Shown here: positions 1-9,090 of the stretch, in pieces
Numbering within the stretch: the first letter of the stretch is position 1
Layout: each line of letters begins with the position of its first letter
From: Azospirillum brasilense
GTDB taxonomy: Bacteria > Pseudomonadota > Alphaproteobacteria > Azospirillales > Azospirillaceae
Length of the DNA: 64,000 bases
Direction: 5' to 3'
Assembly: GCF_022023855.1 (NCBI RefSeq)
Contig: NZ_CP059449.1
Span: 372,001-436,000, forward strand
Position numbers and translations under genes: made by a program
Notes under the pieces: model-generated
Told to the model about the DNA's origin: nothing
The model's database searches: none
What the model saw: only the letters and a program-made list of their open reading frames with translations

Positions 1-1
1 G

Positions 2-145
2 GCGCCCGGCGACCGCGAATGGGCCGAGGCGGAGCGTCGCAGGACGCTTGGCATTCCCATCGACCAGACGACCGTCGATAGCTTCAACCAACTCGCCCAT
101 GCCTATGGCATTCCCGCTCCGGCCCCGGCGGCCTCACCCGCATAA
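2..145 (+). CDS. C-terminal end of an Ldh-type (malate/L-lactate) dehydrogenase, partial
   Basis: Only the last 47 codons are inside the window, ending at TAA 143-145; the 5' part is off the left edge. The readable end (PGDREWAEAERRR, then LGIPID) matches the usual tail of the Ldh_2 family of NAD(P)-dependent malate/lactate/ureidoglycolate-type dehydrogenases, which close with a PGE/D-x-EW helix followed by R..GIP. It ends in an Ala/Pro-rich extension. The fragment is too short to assign a substrate. It converges on the permease gene on the other strand. Confidence 0.5.
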   Translation, partial: APGDREWAEAERRRTLGIPIDQTTVDSFNQLAHAYGIPAPAPAASPA

Positions 146-237
146 GGCCGGGTGGAATGGAGAAGGTGGCGCCGGAGGCGATCCGGGGCTGACGGTGTCG
201 TGGTTGGTCGCCGGGCACAGCGTCCACCGGACCCCGA

Positions 238-1365
238 TCAAGGCACGGAGGAAGCGTCGCCCGGCTCGTTTCCTCCGCTCCATTCCCGAATGAGGCCATA
301 CGCCACGGCGAGCAGCGTCGGGCCGAGAAAGATGCCGATCAGGCCGAAAGCGATGAGACCGCCGACGATGCCCAGGAAAATGATGATGAAGGGAAGATCG
401 CTGCTTCGACCGATCAGGATCGGGCGCAGGATGTTGTCGAGGCTGCCGACCAGCAGGCCGACCCAGGCCACCAGGAAGATCGCCATGCCGGTGCTGCCCT
501 GGCTGGCCAGCCAGATCGCGGCGGGCAACCAGATCAGCGCCGGCCCCATCGGCACCAGCGTCAGGAAGAAGGTGACGAAGCCGAGGAGCAGGGCGCCGGG
601 GAGCCCCACGATCCAATAGCCCACGGTGGCGGCGATGGCCTGAACCAGCGCGGTGCCGAGCACGCCATGGACAACCCCGTTGATCGTCTCGGCGGCGACG
701 TCGAGGGATTGCCGCGCGCGGTCGCCGGCGATCCGCCCCACGATGCTGCGCAGCCGGCGCACGGCGGTGCGACCGTCCCGATAGAGGAAGAAGGCGATCA
801 GAACGCTCAGCGCGATCAGTGACGTCCCTGAGAGAAGATGCCCGCCGCTCGCCAGCACCCCGTCGCGGATCTGGCCGAGATAGGGTTGGAGCGTCGTGCG
901 CAGATTGGACTCGCCGCTCGCCAGCACACTCCAGGCCTCCCGCAGCTGGTCCCCGAAGATCGGAATGCCGACCAGCCAGTCCGGCAAGGGTGGAACCCCC
1001 CGGTCCATGGCCGCGTGAAGCGTCTCGAAGACCTGGAAAACACTCTCCGACAGCTTCATTCCAAGCGCGACGAGAGGCACGACGAGAACCGCCATGATCG
1101 TCAGCGTCATGATCGCCGCCGCCAGCGTCGTGCGGCCGCCGAGCGCGCGCTCGATGCGCCGATGCAGCGGCCAGGTGCTGAAGGACAGGATGACGGCCCA
1201 CAGGATCGCCGCGATGAAGGGGCGCAACACGACGAAGCAGCCGATCAGCAGGACCAGCATCATGGACAGGACGAGCGCCTTGCGGACGTAGCTCATCTCG
1301 TGCCGCTCCGGGACCTCCGAGGCGTCGGCGTGCGGCATGAACCGGTCGTGAATGAAGTCCGCCAT
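238..1365 (-). CDS. AI-2E/PerM-family (YdiK-like) membrane permease
   Basis: A 375-aa polytopic inner-membrane protein. A short hydrophilic N terminus is followed by two close membrane segments (about residues 30-75), a soluble stretch (about 95-165), and five or six C-terminal membrane segments. The family signature SLDNILRPILIG lies near residue 310. The family is named for a proposed autoinducer-2 exporter, but most members (such as E. coli YdiK) have unknown substrates or act as ion-coupled exporters, so no substrate is claimed. It lies 127 bp downstream of the RND pump gene on the same strand and may be the last gene of that operon or have its own promoter. Its end converges with the dehydrogenase fragment. 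Confidence 0.85.
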   Translation of the reverse strand: MADFIHDRFMPHADASEVPERHEMSYVRKALVLSMMLVLLIGCFVVLRPFIAAILWAVILSFSTWPLHRRIERALGGRTTLAAAIMTLTIMAVLVVPLVALGMKLSESVFQVFETLHAAMDRGVPPLPDWLVGIPIFGDQLREAWSVLASGESNLRTTLQPYLGQIRDGVLASGGHLLSGTSLIALSVLIAFFLYRDGRTAVRRLRSIVGRIAGDRARQSLDVAAETINGVVHGVLGTALVQAIAATVGYWIVGLPGALLLGFVTFFLTLVPMGPALIWLPAAIWLASQGSTGMAIFLVAWVGLLVGSLDNILRPILIGRSSDLPFIIIFLGIVGGLIAFGLIGIFLGPTLLAVAYGLIREWSGGNEPGDASSVP

Positions 1366-1492
1366 GGCTTCTGTCCCTTTCAGCGCGCAATGGTCCGAGC
1401 AACGCCAGTCTTGCGGAAATTCATCGGGTGGGAATTCGACTGCCGCACACGCATGATATCGAGCCGGACATGGCGGCAGGATCGGCGGGTGG

Positions 1493-4400
1493 TCACACGC
1501 CGCTCGTCACCCCCTTGGTGGGCGCCGCACCCGGCGGGTGCATGGCGCCGTCGTACCTCGGCTTGGCGCGCTCCTCCGCCGCCGGTTCCCGGATCCGGAA
1601 CCAGGCGACGTAGAGTGCCGGCAGGAAGAGCAGCGTCAGCAGGGTCGCCACGATCAGGCCGCCGATGATCGCGTAGGCCATGGGACCCCAGAACACCTCC
1701 GGCGCGATGGGGATCATGCCCAGGCTGGCCGCCGCCGCCGTCAGCAGGATCGGCCGCACCCGGTGCATGGTGGCGTTGATGACGGCGTCCCAGGGATGCT
1801 CCCCGGCCTCCAGATGCTCGTCGATCTGGGCAATCATGATGACCGAGTTGCGGACGATCATGCCGATCAGCGCGACCACGCCCAGAATGGCGACGAAGCC
1901 CAGCGGCGTGCCGGTCGGCAGCAGCGCCGCGACGACGCCGATCAGGCCGAGCGGCGCCACGCTGATGACCAGGAACAGCTTCTGGAAGCTTTGCAGCTGG
2001 ATCATGAGGATGGTCAGCATGACGAAGACCATGATCGGGAAGACGGCGGTGATCGAGGCCATGCCCTTGGCGCTGTTCTCCACCGTGCCGCCCGCTTCGA
2101 TGGTGTAGCCGGGCGGCAGGCTGCGCCGCAGCTCGTCCACCGCCGGGGCCAGTTGCTGCACCACCGTCGCGGCCTGCAGCGGGGGGACCAGATCGGCCTG
2201 GACGGTGATGGTCGGCAGGCGCGTCCGCCGCCAGACCACCGGCTGCTCCAGGTCGTAGCGCATGGTCGCGACCTCGCCCAGCGGCACGGTGCGTCCGTCC
2301 GGAATGGCGATCTGGAGGTTGCGCAGCGTCTCGATGGAGCTGCGCTCCGCGTTGGTCGCCTGGGCAACCACGTCGATCAGGTAGATGTCGTCGCGCACCT
2401 GCGTGAAGGCGGCACCCGACACCGTGGCGTTCAGCGCCTGGTTGAGCGACTTGGAGCTGATCCCCAGCAGGCGGGCCTTGTCCTGGTCCACATCGACCCG
2501 CACCACCTTCGACGGCTCGTTCCAGTCGTAGTTGACCAGCAGCGTGTAGGGATTGGTGCCGATGGTGTCGGCCATCCGGGCGGCGATGGCCCGCACCTCG
2601 CCCACGTCGGGTCCAGAGACGCGGTACTGGATCGGCCAGCCAACCGGCGGCCCCATCTCCAGCGGGCTGACCCGTGTGTTCAGATCGGAGAAGTTCTCGT
2701 TCAGCACCTTCTCCAGCCGGGCGCGGACGGCCTCGCGGACCTTGTAGCCCTTGGTCACCACCACGGCCTGCGCGAAGTAATCGTTGGCCAGCTGCACGTC
2801 GAGCGGCAGGTAGAAGCGCACGGCGCCCTGGCCGATGTAGAAGCTCCACCGCTCGACGTCGGGGTCGGCCGCCAGCACCTTCTCGAAGCGGTCCACCACC
2901 TCCTCGGTCGCCCGGATCGAGGCCGTCTGCGGCAGGGTCAGATTGACCAGGAGTTCCGGGCGGTCGGAGGCGGGGAAGAACTGCTGCTGGACGAAGCGCA
3001 GGCCGAAGACCGACAGGCCGAACAGCAGCAGCGTGGCGACGATCACCAGATAGCGCGCCCGCATGGCCAGGCGCAGGCTGCCCCGGAACATCCGCATCAG
3101 GCGTCCCGGTTCGCCGCCATGCTTCGATTTCATGGTCTTGGGCAGCACGTTCACCCCGATGAGGGGCGCGAACAGGACCGCCACGATCCAGGAGAACAGC
3201 AGCGCCATCGCCACCACGGCGAACAGCGTGAAGCAGTATTCCGCCGCACCGCCCTGGGCGAAGCCGATGGGGATGAAGCCGGCCACGGTGATCAGCGTGC
3301 CGGTCAGCATGGGAAAGGCCGTGGAGGTGTAGGCGAAGGTCGCCGCCTTATCCAGGCTGAAGCCCTCCTCCAGCTTGGTGATCATCATCTCCACGGTGAT
3401 CATGGCGTCGTCCACCAGCAGGCCGAGCGCGATGATCAGCGCGCCCAGCGAGATGCGCTGGAGCGTGATGTCGAAGAACTCCATGCCGATGAAGGTCATG
3501 CCCAGCACCAGCGGGATGGAGGTCGCCACCACCAGCCCGGCGCGCAGGCCCAGGCTGATGAAGCTGACCACCAGGACGATGACGACGGCCTCCTTCAGCG
3601 CCTTGGTGAAGCCGGCGACCGATTCCTCCACCACCACCGACTGGTTGGCGACGAGGTGGACGCCGATGCCCACCGGCAGGTTCGCCTCGACCTGCCGCAT
3701 CCGCTCGCGGATGCCCTCGCCGAACGTCAGCACGTTGCCGCCGGCCGCCATGGAGATGATCATCCCGATGGCCGGCTCTCCGTTGTAGCGGAACAGCGGC
3801 GACGGCGGGTCGGCGTAGCCGCGCCGGATGTCCGCCAGATCGGCCAGCCGGTAGAACTTGTCGTTGGCCCGCAGGCTGATGGCGCGCAGGCTGTCCTCCG
3901 ACGTGAAGGCGCCGCTGACCCGCACCGAGATCTTCTCGTCGCCCGCCTGCACCACGCCGGCCGGGGCCACGGCGTTCTGCGCCTGAAGCTCGGCGATGAC
4001 CTCCTCGCGGTCGATCCCCATCGCGGCCAGCTTGCGCGTCGAGAAGTCGAGGTAGATCCGCTCGTTCTGGACGCCGACGAACTGGATCTTGCCGACGTCC
4101 GGCACGCGCATCAGATCGGCCCGCGCGGTCTCCGCGTAGTCCTTCAACTCGCGGTAGCTGAAGCCGTCGGCGGTGAAGGCGAAGACCGTGCCGAAGGTGT
4201 CGCCGAACTCGTCGTTGAAGGCCGGCCCCTGCACGCCCTGCGGCAGGGTGGCTTTCATGTCGGCGATCTTCTTGCGGACCTGATACCACAGGTCGGGCAC
4301 CGCCTCGGCCGGCGTGTAGTCCTTCAAATTGACGTAGACGACCGAGATGCCGGGCTTGGTGTAGCTCTTGACGTAGTCGAGATAGGGGATCTCCTCCAGC

Positions 4401-4618
4401 TTCTTCTCGATCGGGTCGGTCACCAGCTTCATGGTGTCCTCGATGGTGGCGCCGGGCCAGTTGGCCTGGACCACCATGGTCTTGATCGTGAAGGCCGGGT
4501 CCTCCTCGCGACCGAGGCGCATGTAGGCCATGCCGCCGGCCAGCGTCAGCGAGATGATCAGGTACCAGACGAAGGAGCGGTGGCGCAGAGCCCACTCGGA
4601 GAGATTGAAGCCGGTCAT
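1493..4618 (-). CDS. RND (HAE1/AcrB-like) efflux pump permease
   Basis: A 1041-aa inner-membrane drug/proton antiporter subunit, the normal length for the AcrB/MexB/TriC class. The N-terminal membrane segment is at about residues 16-34, the large periplasmic porter loops follow TM1 and TM7, and the proton-relay aspartate pair appears as GLLVDDAMI (D403, D404) in TM4. The start ATG overlaps the stop of the upstream adaptor gene by four bases (ATGA), so translation is probably coupled. Two adaptor genes precede it, as in the Pseudomonas TriABC arrangement. No outer-membrane TolC-like gene lies nearby, so the pump probably recruits one encoded elsewhere. Substrate unknown. Confidence 0.93.
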   Translation of the reverse strand: MTGFNLSEWALRHRSFVWYLIISLTLAGGMAYMRLGREEDPAFTIKTMVVQANWPGATIEDTMKLVTDPIEKKLEEIPYLDYVKSYTKPGISVVYVNLKDYTPAEAVPDLWYQVRKKIADMKATLPQGVQGPAFNDEFGDTFGTVFAFTADGFSYRELKDYAETARADLMRVPDVGKIQFVGVQNERIYLDFSTRKLAAMGIDREEVIAELQAQNAVAPAGVVQAGDEKISVRVSGAFTSEDSLRAISLRANDKFYRLADLADIRRGYADPPSPLFRYNGEPAIGMIISMAAGGNVLTFGEGIRERMRQVEANLPVGIGVHLVANQSVVVEESVAGFTKALKEAVVIVLVVSFISLGLRAGLVVATSIPLVLGMTFIGMEFFDITLQRISLGALIIALGLLVDDAMITVEMMITKLEEGFSLDKAATFAYTSTAFPMLTGTLITVAGFIPIGFAQGGAAEYCFTLFAVVAMALLFSWIVAVLFAPLIGVNVLPKTMKSKHGGEPGRLMRMFRGSLRLAMRARYLVIVATLLLFGLSVFGLRFVQQQFFPASDRPELLVNLTLPQTASIRATEEVVDRFEKVLAADPDVERWSFYIGQGAVRFYLPLDVQLANDYFAQAVVVTKGYKVREAVRARLEKVLNENFSDLNTRVSPLEMGPPVGWPIQYRVSGPDVGEVRAIAARMADTIGTNPYTLLVNYDWNEPSKVVRVDVDQDKARLLGISSKSLNQALNATVSGAAFTQVRDDIYLIDVVAQATNAERSSIETLRNLQIAIPDGRTVPLGEVATMRYDLEQPVVWRRTRLPTITVQADLVPPLQAATVVQQLAPAVDELRRSLPPGYTIEAGGTVENSAKGMASITAVFPIMVFVMLTILMIQLQSFQKLFLVISVAPLGLIGVVAALLPTGTPLGFVAILGVVALIGMIVRNSVIMIAQIDEHLEAGEHPWDAVINATMHRVRPILLTAAAASLGMIPIAPEVFWGPMAYAIIGGLIVATLLTLLFLPALYVAWFRIREPAAEERAKPRYDGAMHPPGAAPTKGVTSGV

Positions 4619-5775
4619 GGTGCCGCCGCCGTTTCGATTTTCTGGTTGAACCGGACTCTCTGGCCTTCGCTCAGGCTGTGCACGCCGGCGGTGACCACGA
4701 CGTCGCCGCGGGTCAGTCCCTCGGTGACGATGACCGGGCCATCACCATCCCTGGGCCGGATCGCGACCGGCTGGCGCCGGACGGTCTGGGCCTTCGGGTC
4801 GACGAGCCAGACAAAGTTCCGCCCCGCCTCCTCAAACAGCGCCGTTCCCGGCAACTCGACCACCGGGGCGGGCGGCTGCTTCAGGCGGCCGACGACGGTC
4901 GCGCCGAGGCGCAGGGCGTCGGGCGGATTGTCCAGCGCGATCCGGACGGTGTGGGTCCGAGTGACGGGATCGGCCTGGGGCGAGATCTCGCGGACGCGGC
5001 CCACCGCCGCGATGTCCGGTGCGCCGGCCAGCGAGACCTCGATCACCGGGTCCTTCGGCGCCGCCCGGATGCCGGTCTCGGCGACGTTGAAGACGGCTTC
5101 GCGTTCCTCCGGCTGGGCGACGCGCACCACCATCTGGCCGGCTTCGACCACCTGTCCGGGCTCGGCCCCGATGGTGGTCACCACGCCGTCCCGGTCCGCC
5201 CGCAGCTCCGTGTAGCCGACCCGGTCGCGGGCCGATTGCAGCGCCGCCTGCGTGGCGACGACCTTGGCGTCGGCGGTGCGCATCGCCAGCAGCGCCGCGT
5301 CGTACTGCGCCTGGGGGGCGTTGCCGTTGGCCAGCAGTTCCCGCTTGCGGGACTCCTCGTTGCGCGCCTGCACCTGATCGGCCTGCGCGGAGGCGAGGTT
5401 CGCCTCGGCGGTCCGAAGCGCGTTGCGCTGGTCCTGGTCGTCCAGCCGCGCCAGCACGTCGCCGGCCTTGACCAGACTGCCGACATCGGCCTTGCGCTCG
5501 ACCAGCTTTCCGGCGATGCGGAAGCCAAGGTCGGCGTCGGCCCGCGCCTCGATGGTTCCGGTGGCGGAGCCGCCCATCCGGAAGGTCACCAGCTCCACCG
5601 TGATGGTCCGCACCGGGCGGATCACCGGCGCCGCGTCGGCGTGATGGCCGCCCTGCGGCTGACAGGCCGCCAGCACCGGGACCAGGGCCAGGGCCAGCAG
5701 CGCGATGAGAAGCGGGTTCGTGGTTGGCTGCCGCATGCTTGGGGGCCGCATGGTTGGTCGCGCGATGCGGGTCAT
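4615..5775 (-). CDS. RND efflux periplasmic adaptor lipoprotein (second of two)
   Basis: A 386-aa membrane-fusion protein. A signal peptide ends in a lipobox (VLAAC, Cys about residue 38), so the protein is predicted to be lipid-anchored on the periplasmic face. The order is beta-barrel/lipoyl strands, an alpha-helical hairpin rich in A/Q/R (about residues 110-180), a second lipoyl half (YTELRADRDGVV), and the membrane-proximal domain. Its start overlaps the stop of the first adaptor by four bases and its stop overlaps the pump start by four bases. It is clearly homologous to the adaptor at 5772-6869, which suggests tandem duplication or a heteromeric adaptor pair. Confidence 0.9.
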   Translation of the reverse strand: MTRIARPTMRPPSMRQPTTNPLLIALLALALVPVLAACQPQGGHHADAAPVIRPVRTITVELVTFRMGGSATGTIEARADADLGFRIAGKLVERKADVGSLVKAGDVLARLDDQDQRNALRTAEANLASAQADQVQARNEESRKRELLANGNAPQAQYDAALLAMRTADAKVVATQAALQSARDRVGYTELRADRDGVVTTIGAEPGQVVEAGQMVVRVAQPEEREAVFNVAETGIRAAPKDPVIEVSLAGAPDIAAVGRVREISPQADPVTRTHTVRIALDNPPDALRLGATVVGRLKQPPAPVVELPGTALFEEAGRNFVWLVDPKAQTVRRQPVAIRPRDGDGPVIVTEGLTRGDVVVTAGVHSLSEGQRVRFNQKIETAAAP

Positions 5776-6869
5776 GCGCCGCTCCCCTGCTTGATGGTGA
5801 CCTTCTGGTCCGGCCGCAGCTTCTGGACGCCGCCGACCACCACCAGATCGCCATCGCTGAGGCCGCTGGAGACGGTGACCGTGCCCGTGTCGTATTGCAG
5901 GACGGCGACGGGGCGCAGGCTCACCGTGTCGGCCGGCCGCGCCACGACCCAGACCGCCGGTTCCCCATTCTCCGTCTGGAACAGGGCCGAGGACGGCAGA
6001 TTGACCACCGGCCGCGCCGGCAGCTTGGCCCGCCCGACGACGGAGGAGCCGAGCAGGAAGGCGTCGGGGGCGTTGGGCAGGGAAACCTTCACGGTGTAGG
6101 TCCGGGTCACCGGGTCGACCCCCGGAGACACCTCGCGGATCGTTCCCTCGGTGACCGTCTTCGCATCGTTGACGAGCCGCACCTCGACCGTCGGCAGGCC
6201 CTCCCGTCCTTCCAGCCGGATGCTGGCGCCCGGCACCTGGAAGACCGCTTCCCGTTCTCCCGGATCGGCCAGCCGCAACACCGTTTGGCCGACGGCGACC
6301 ACCTGGCCGGGCTCCGCCATCTTCGCCGTGATGACCCCGTCGCGGTCGGCCCGCAGTTCGGTGTAGGACAGCGTGTCGCGGGCCGAACCCAACTGTGCCT
6401 CGGCGGAGTTCAGTTCGGCCTGCGCCTGCTGGTAGCGCTTCTGGGCGTTGTCGTACTGGACCCGGGTGGTGAAGCCGTTGGCGAGCAGGGAGCGCTGGCG
6501 CTCCTCCTGCGTCCGGCTCTGCTCGACCGCGGCCTGCGCCGCCGCCACGTCGGATTCGGCTGACCTCACGGCGTTGGTCTGGTCCTGGTTGTCCAGCCGT
6601 GCCAGCAGTTGGCCGGACGTGACCGTCTGCCCCACATCCACCAGCCGCTCGACCACCTTGCCGCCGACGCGGAAGCCGAGGTTGCTCTCGTGGCGGGCTT
6701 GGATCTCACCGGTCAGCGCGGCGGTGCGGTCGAACTGGCTCACCTGCACCGGCAACGCGCGGATCAGCGTCGCCTCGGCCGGTGGCGGTGCCGGCTGCTC
6801 GCAGCCGAGAAGCAGGAGGCCGGCGACGATCGCCGATCTGGATGACCCAAAGCCGGATAACCAGGACAT
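5772..6869 (-). CDS. RND efflux periplasmic adaptor lipoprotein (first of two)
   Basis: A 365-aa HlyD/AcrA-like adaptor. A short signal peptide leads to a lipobox (LLLGC, Cys about residue 23) and a Pro-rich linker. A lipoyl half (VVERLVDVGQTVTSGQLLARL), a coiled-coil hairpin, and a second lipoyl half containing YTELRADRDGVI are visible; the last motif is shared almost word for word with the next gene. It follows ackA by only 27 bases on the same strand, so the efflux genes are probably co-transcribed with the acyl-phosphate genes. Confidence 0.9.
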   Translation of the reverse strand: MSWLSGFGSSRSAIVAGLLLLGCEQPAPPPAEATLIRALPVQVSQFDRTAALTGEIQARHESNLGFRVGGKVVERLVDVGQTVTSGQLLARLDNQDQTNAVRSAESDVAAAQAAVEQSRTQEERQRSLLANGFTTRVQYDNAQKRYQQAQAELNSAEAQLGSARDTLSYTELRADRDGVITAKMAEPGQVVAVGQTVLRLADPGEREAVFQVPGASIRLEGREGLPTVEVRLVNDAKTVTEGTIREVSPGVDPVTRTYTVKVSLPNAPDAFLLGSSVVGRAKLPARPVVNLPSSALFQTENGEPAVWVVARPADTVSLRPVAVLQYDTGTVTVSSGLSDGDLVVVGGVQKLRPDQKVTIKQGSGA

Positions 6870-6896
6870 GGTGCCTCTCTCCTTCTCGGGGCCGTG

Positions 6897-8111
6897 TTAC
6901 GCGGAGCGGTGGCGGCGGAGGATGTCGCGGGTGTGGAGCGCGATCATCCGTTCCTCGTCGGTCGGGATGACCCAGCCCTTGACCCGGCTGTCCGGCGTCG
7001 TGATGCACAGCGCGTTCGCGGCGTTGGCCGCCTCGTCGAGGTCGAAGCCGAGCCAGCGTGCCCGCTCCGCGATGGCCTTGCGGATGGCTGGCGCCCGTTC
7101 GCCGATGCCGGCCGTGAACACCAGCCCGTCGATGCCCCCCATGGCGGCGGCCAGCGCCCCGATGGCGAGGCTCGCCCGGTAGACGAAGCAGTCCAGCGCG
7201 AGTCTGGCACGCGGGTCGGTGCTGGCCAGCAGGTCGCGGACGTCGTTGCTGATGCCGGACAGCCCCTTCAGGCCGCAGTCGTGGTACAGCAGCCGTTCGA
7301 TGGCGCGGGCGTCCATGCCCTTGTCCATCAGGTACAGGACCACGCCGGGGTCGAGTTGCCCCGGCCGCGTGCCCATCGGCAGCCCGTCCAGCGCGGTGAA
7401 GCCCATGGTGCTGTCCACGCTGCGCCCGTCCCGGATGGCGCACATGCTGGCCCCGCTGCCAAGATGCGCGACGACGACGCGCCCGCCGGCGATCTGGGGG
7501 GCGAGGTCCGGCAGGCGCCCGGCGATGTATTCGTAGCTCAGGCCATGGAAGCCGTAGCGCCGCAGACCTTCCCGGTAGAGGGCGTCCGGAATGGCGTAGC
7601 GGTCGGCCGGTTCGGAATGGTGCCGGTGAAAGGCCGTGTCGAAGCAGGCCACCTGAAGCACGTCCGGCAAGAGCTTCCGGATCGCCCGGATCGGCGCCAG
7701 ATTGTTCGGCTGGTGGAGCGGGGCGAGCGGGATGTAGCGTTCCAGCGTCCCGATCACTGCGTCGTCCACCGCCACATGGGTGTCGTAGGCCGGTCCACCG
7801 TGAACCACCCGATGCCCGACCGCCACCGGCATGGCGCCGCCCAGCCGCTCCCGCAGCCACGCGCCGAGAAAGGCCAGCGCGCCGGGAACCCCGCCACCGG
7901 ACTCCGCCGGCAAGGGAACACTTCCGTCCTGGCTGCTTTCCTGGAGGACCAGCCGGGGCGTCGTGCCGATCCCCTCGATCTGGCCGCGCAGGCTCACCGG
8001 CAGCGTCCCGTCCGCCGCATCGAACAGCTGGAACTTGATGCTGGAGGAACCGGCGTTGATGACCAGGATCGTTTCGGTCATGCCCGTCTCGGTCATGGTC
8101 GTTTCGGTCAT
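6897..8111 (-). CDS. ackA: Acetate kinase
   Basis: A 404-aa cytoplasmic kinase that interconverts acetyl (or propionyl) phosphate + ADP and acetate + ATP. Family motifs present are LVINAGSSSIKF (N-terminal phosphate-binding motif), GHRVVHGG, the HLGSGASM adenosine loop, STMGFTALDGLPMGTRPG and VFTAGIGERA. The N terminus is odd: three in-frame 15-base units each begin ATGACCGA(A/G)ACG, so there are three possible starts (8111, 8096, 8081). The last gives the conventional AckA N terminus. It follows the phosphotransacetylase by 7 bases; together they form an acyl-phosphate module for substrate-level ATP formation or acetate activation. Confidence 0.95.
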   Translation of the reverse strand: MTETTMTETGMTETILVINAGSSSIKFQLFDAADGTLPVSLRGQIEGIGTTPRLVLQESSQDGSVPLPAESGGGVPGALAFLGAWLRERLGGAMPVAVGHRVVHGGPAYDTHVAVDDAVIGTLERYIPLAPLHQPNNLAPIRAIRKLLPDVLQVACFDTAFHRHHSEPADRYAIPDALYREGLRRYGFHGLSYEYIAGRLPDLAPQIAGGRVVVAHLGSGASMCAIRDGRSVDSTMGFTALDGLPMGTRPGQLDPGVVLYLMDKGMDARAIERLLYHDCGLKGLSGISNDVRDLLASTDPRARLALDCFVYRASLAIGALAAAMGGIDGLVFTAGIGERAPAIRKAIAERARWLGFDLDEAANAANALCITTPDSRVKGWVIPTDEERMIALHTRDILRRHRSA

Positions 8112-8118
8112 GGCGACC

Positions 8119-9078
8119 TCACCCCTTCACCGGCTGCTCGACCCGCTGCCGGTGCGCGTACAGCGCCGCCACGGCGCAGGAGGCCATACGCGTCATGACG
8201 CTGTCGGCCCGGCTGGTCAGCACGATGGGCACCCGCGCGCCCAGCACGATGCCGGCGGCATCAGCGTTCGCCAGGAAGGTCAGGTTCTTGGCAAGCATGT
8301 TGCCCGCCTCCAGATCCGGCACCACGAGAATGTCGGCCTGCCCGGCGACCGGGGAGGCGATGCCCTTGATCCTCACCGCTTCCGGACTGATCGCGTTGTC
8401 GAGCGCCAGCGGCCCGTCCAGCAGACCGCCGGTGATCTGCCCCCGGTCGGCCATCTTGCACAAAGCGCCGGCCTCGACGGTGGAGGGGATCTTCGGGTTG
8501 ATGGTCTCGACCGCCGACAGGATCGCCACCTTCGGCTGGGAATTCCCCAGAGCCCGCGCCAGATCGATGGCGTTCTGGATGATGTCGCGCTTGTCCTCAA
8601 GGGTCGGCGCGATGTTCACCGCGGCATCGGTGATGAACAGCGGCTTGGCGTAGGTCGGCACGTCCATGATGAAAACGTGGCTGATGCGCCGCTCCGTCCG
8701 CAGCCCGCTGTCCTTCCTGGCGACCTCGCGCAGCAACTCGTCCGTGTGCAGGCTTCCCTTCATGAGGAGCTGCGCGCGCCCCTGGCGCACCAGCTCCACC
8801 GCCATGGCGGCGGCGGCGTGGCTGTGCGGCACGTCCACGATCTCGTACGGGGCGATGTCGAGCCCGGACTCGTCCGCCACGGCCCGGATGCGCGCGGCCG
8901 GACCGATCAGGATCGGAGTGATGAAGCCCTGGCGGGCCGCATCGACGGCACCGCCCAGGGATGAGGCGTCGCAGGGGTGCGCCACCGCCGTAGGAACGGG
9001 GGGAATCTCGCGGCAGGCGGCGACCAGCCGTTCGTACTTTTCGTGCCGATGTGCGGGCGGTGACTGGCTGCCGGCCAT
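8119..9078 (-). CDS. Phosphate acetyl/butyryltransferase (PTA_PTB family)
   Basis: A 319-aa enzyme of the PTA_PTB family, which exchanges CoA and phosphate on short acyl groups. Seen are LLMKGSLHTDELLREV, FITDAAVNIAPTLEDKRDII, and the C-terminal block ADILVVPDLEAGNMLAKNL. At this length it is the short type and lacks the DRTGG/BioD-like N terminus of E. coli Pta, so acetyl, propionyl and butyryl are all possible acyl groups. AGGAGGG stands 8 bases upstream of the ATG, giving strong support for the start. It sits 12 bases after the 158-aa gene and 7 bases before ackA, so it is almost certainly in the same operon. Confidence 0.92.
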   Translation of the reverse strand: MAGSQSPPAHRHEKYERLVAACREIPPVPTAVAHPCDASSLGGAVDAARQGFITPILIGPAARIRAVADESGLDIAPYEIVDVPHSHAAAAMAVELVRQGRAQLLMKGSLHTDELLREVARKDSGLRTERRISHVFIMDVPTYAKPLFITDAAVNIAPTLEDKRDIIQNAIDLARALGNSQPKVAILSAVETINPKIPSTVEAGALCKMADRGQITGGLLDGPLALDNAISPEAVRIKGIASPVAGQADILVVPDLEAGNMLAKNLTFLANADAAGIVLGARVPIVLTSRADSVMTRMASCAVAALYAHRQRVEQPVKG

Positions 9079-9090
9079 GACGCGCCCTCC

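Noticed and set aside
1538..5215. A 1225-codon open frame on the plus strand across the RND and adaptor genes
   Set aside because: It is antisense to three well-recognised genes and has a His/Gln/Asp/Arg-rich composition typical of reverse-strand shadow frames in GC-rich DNA.
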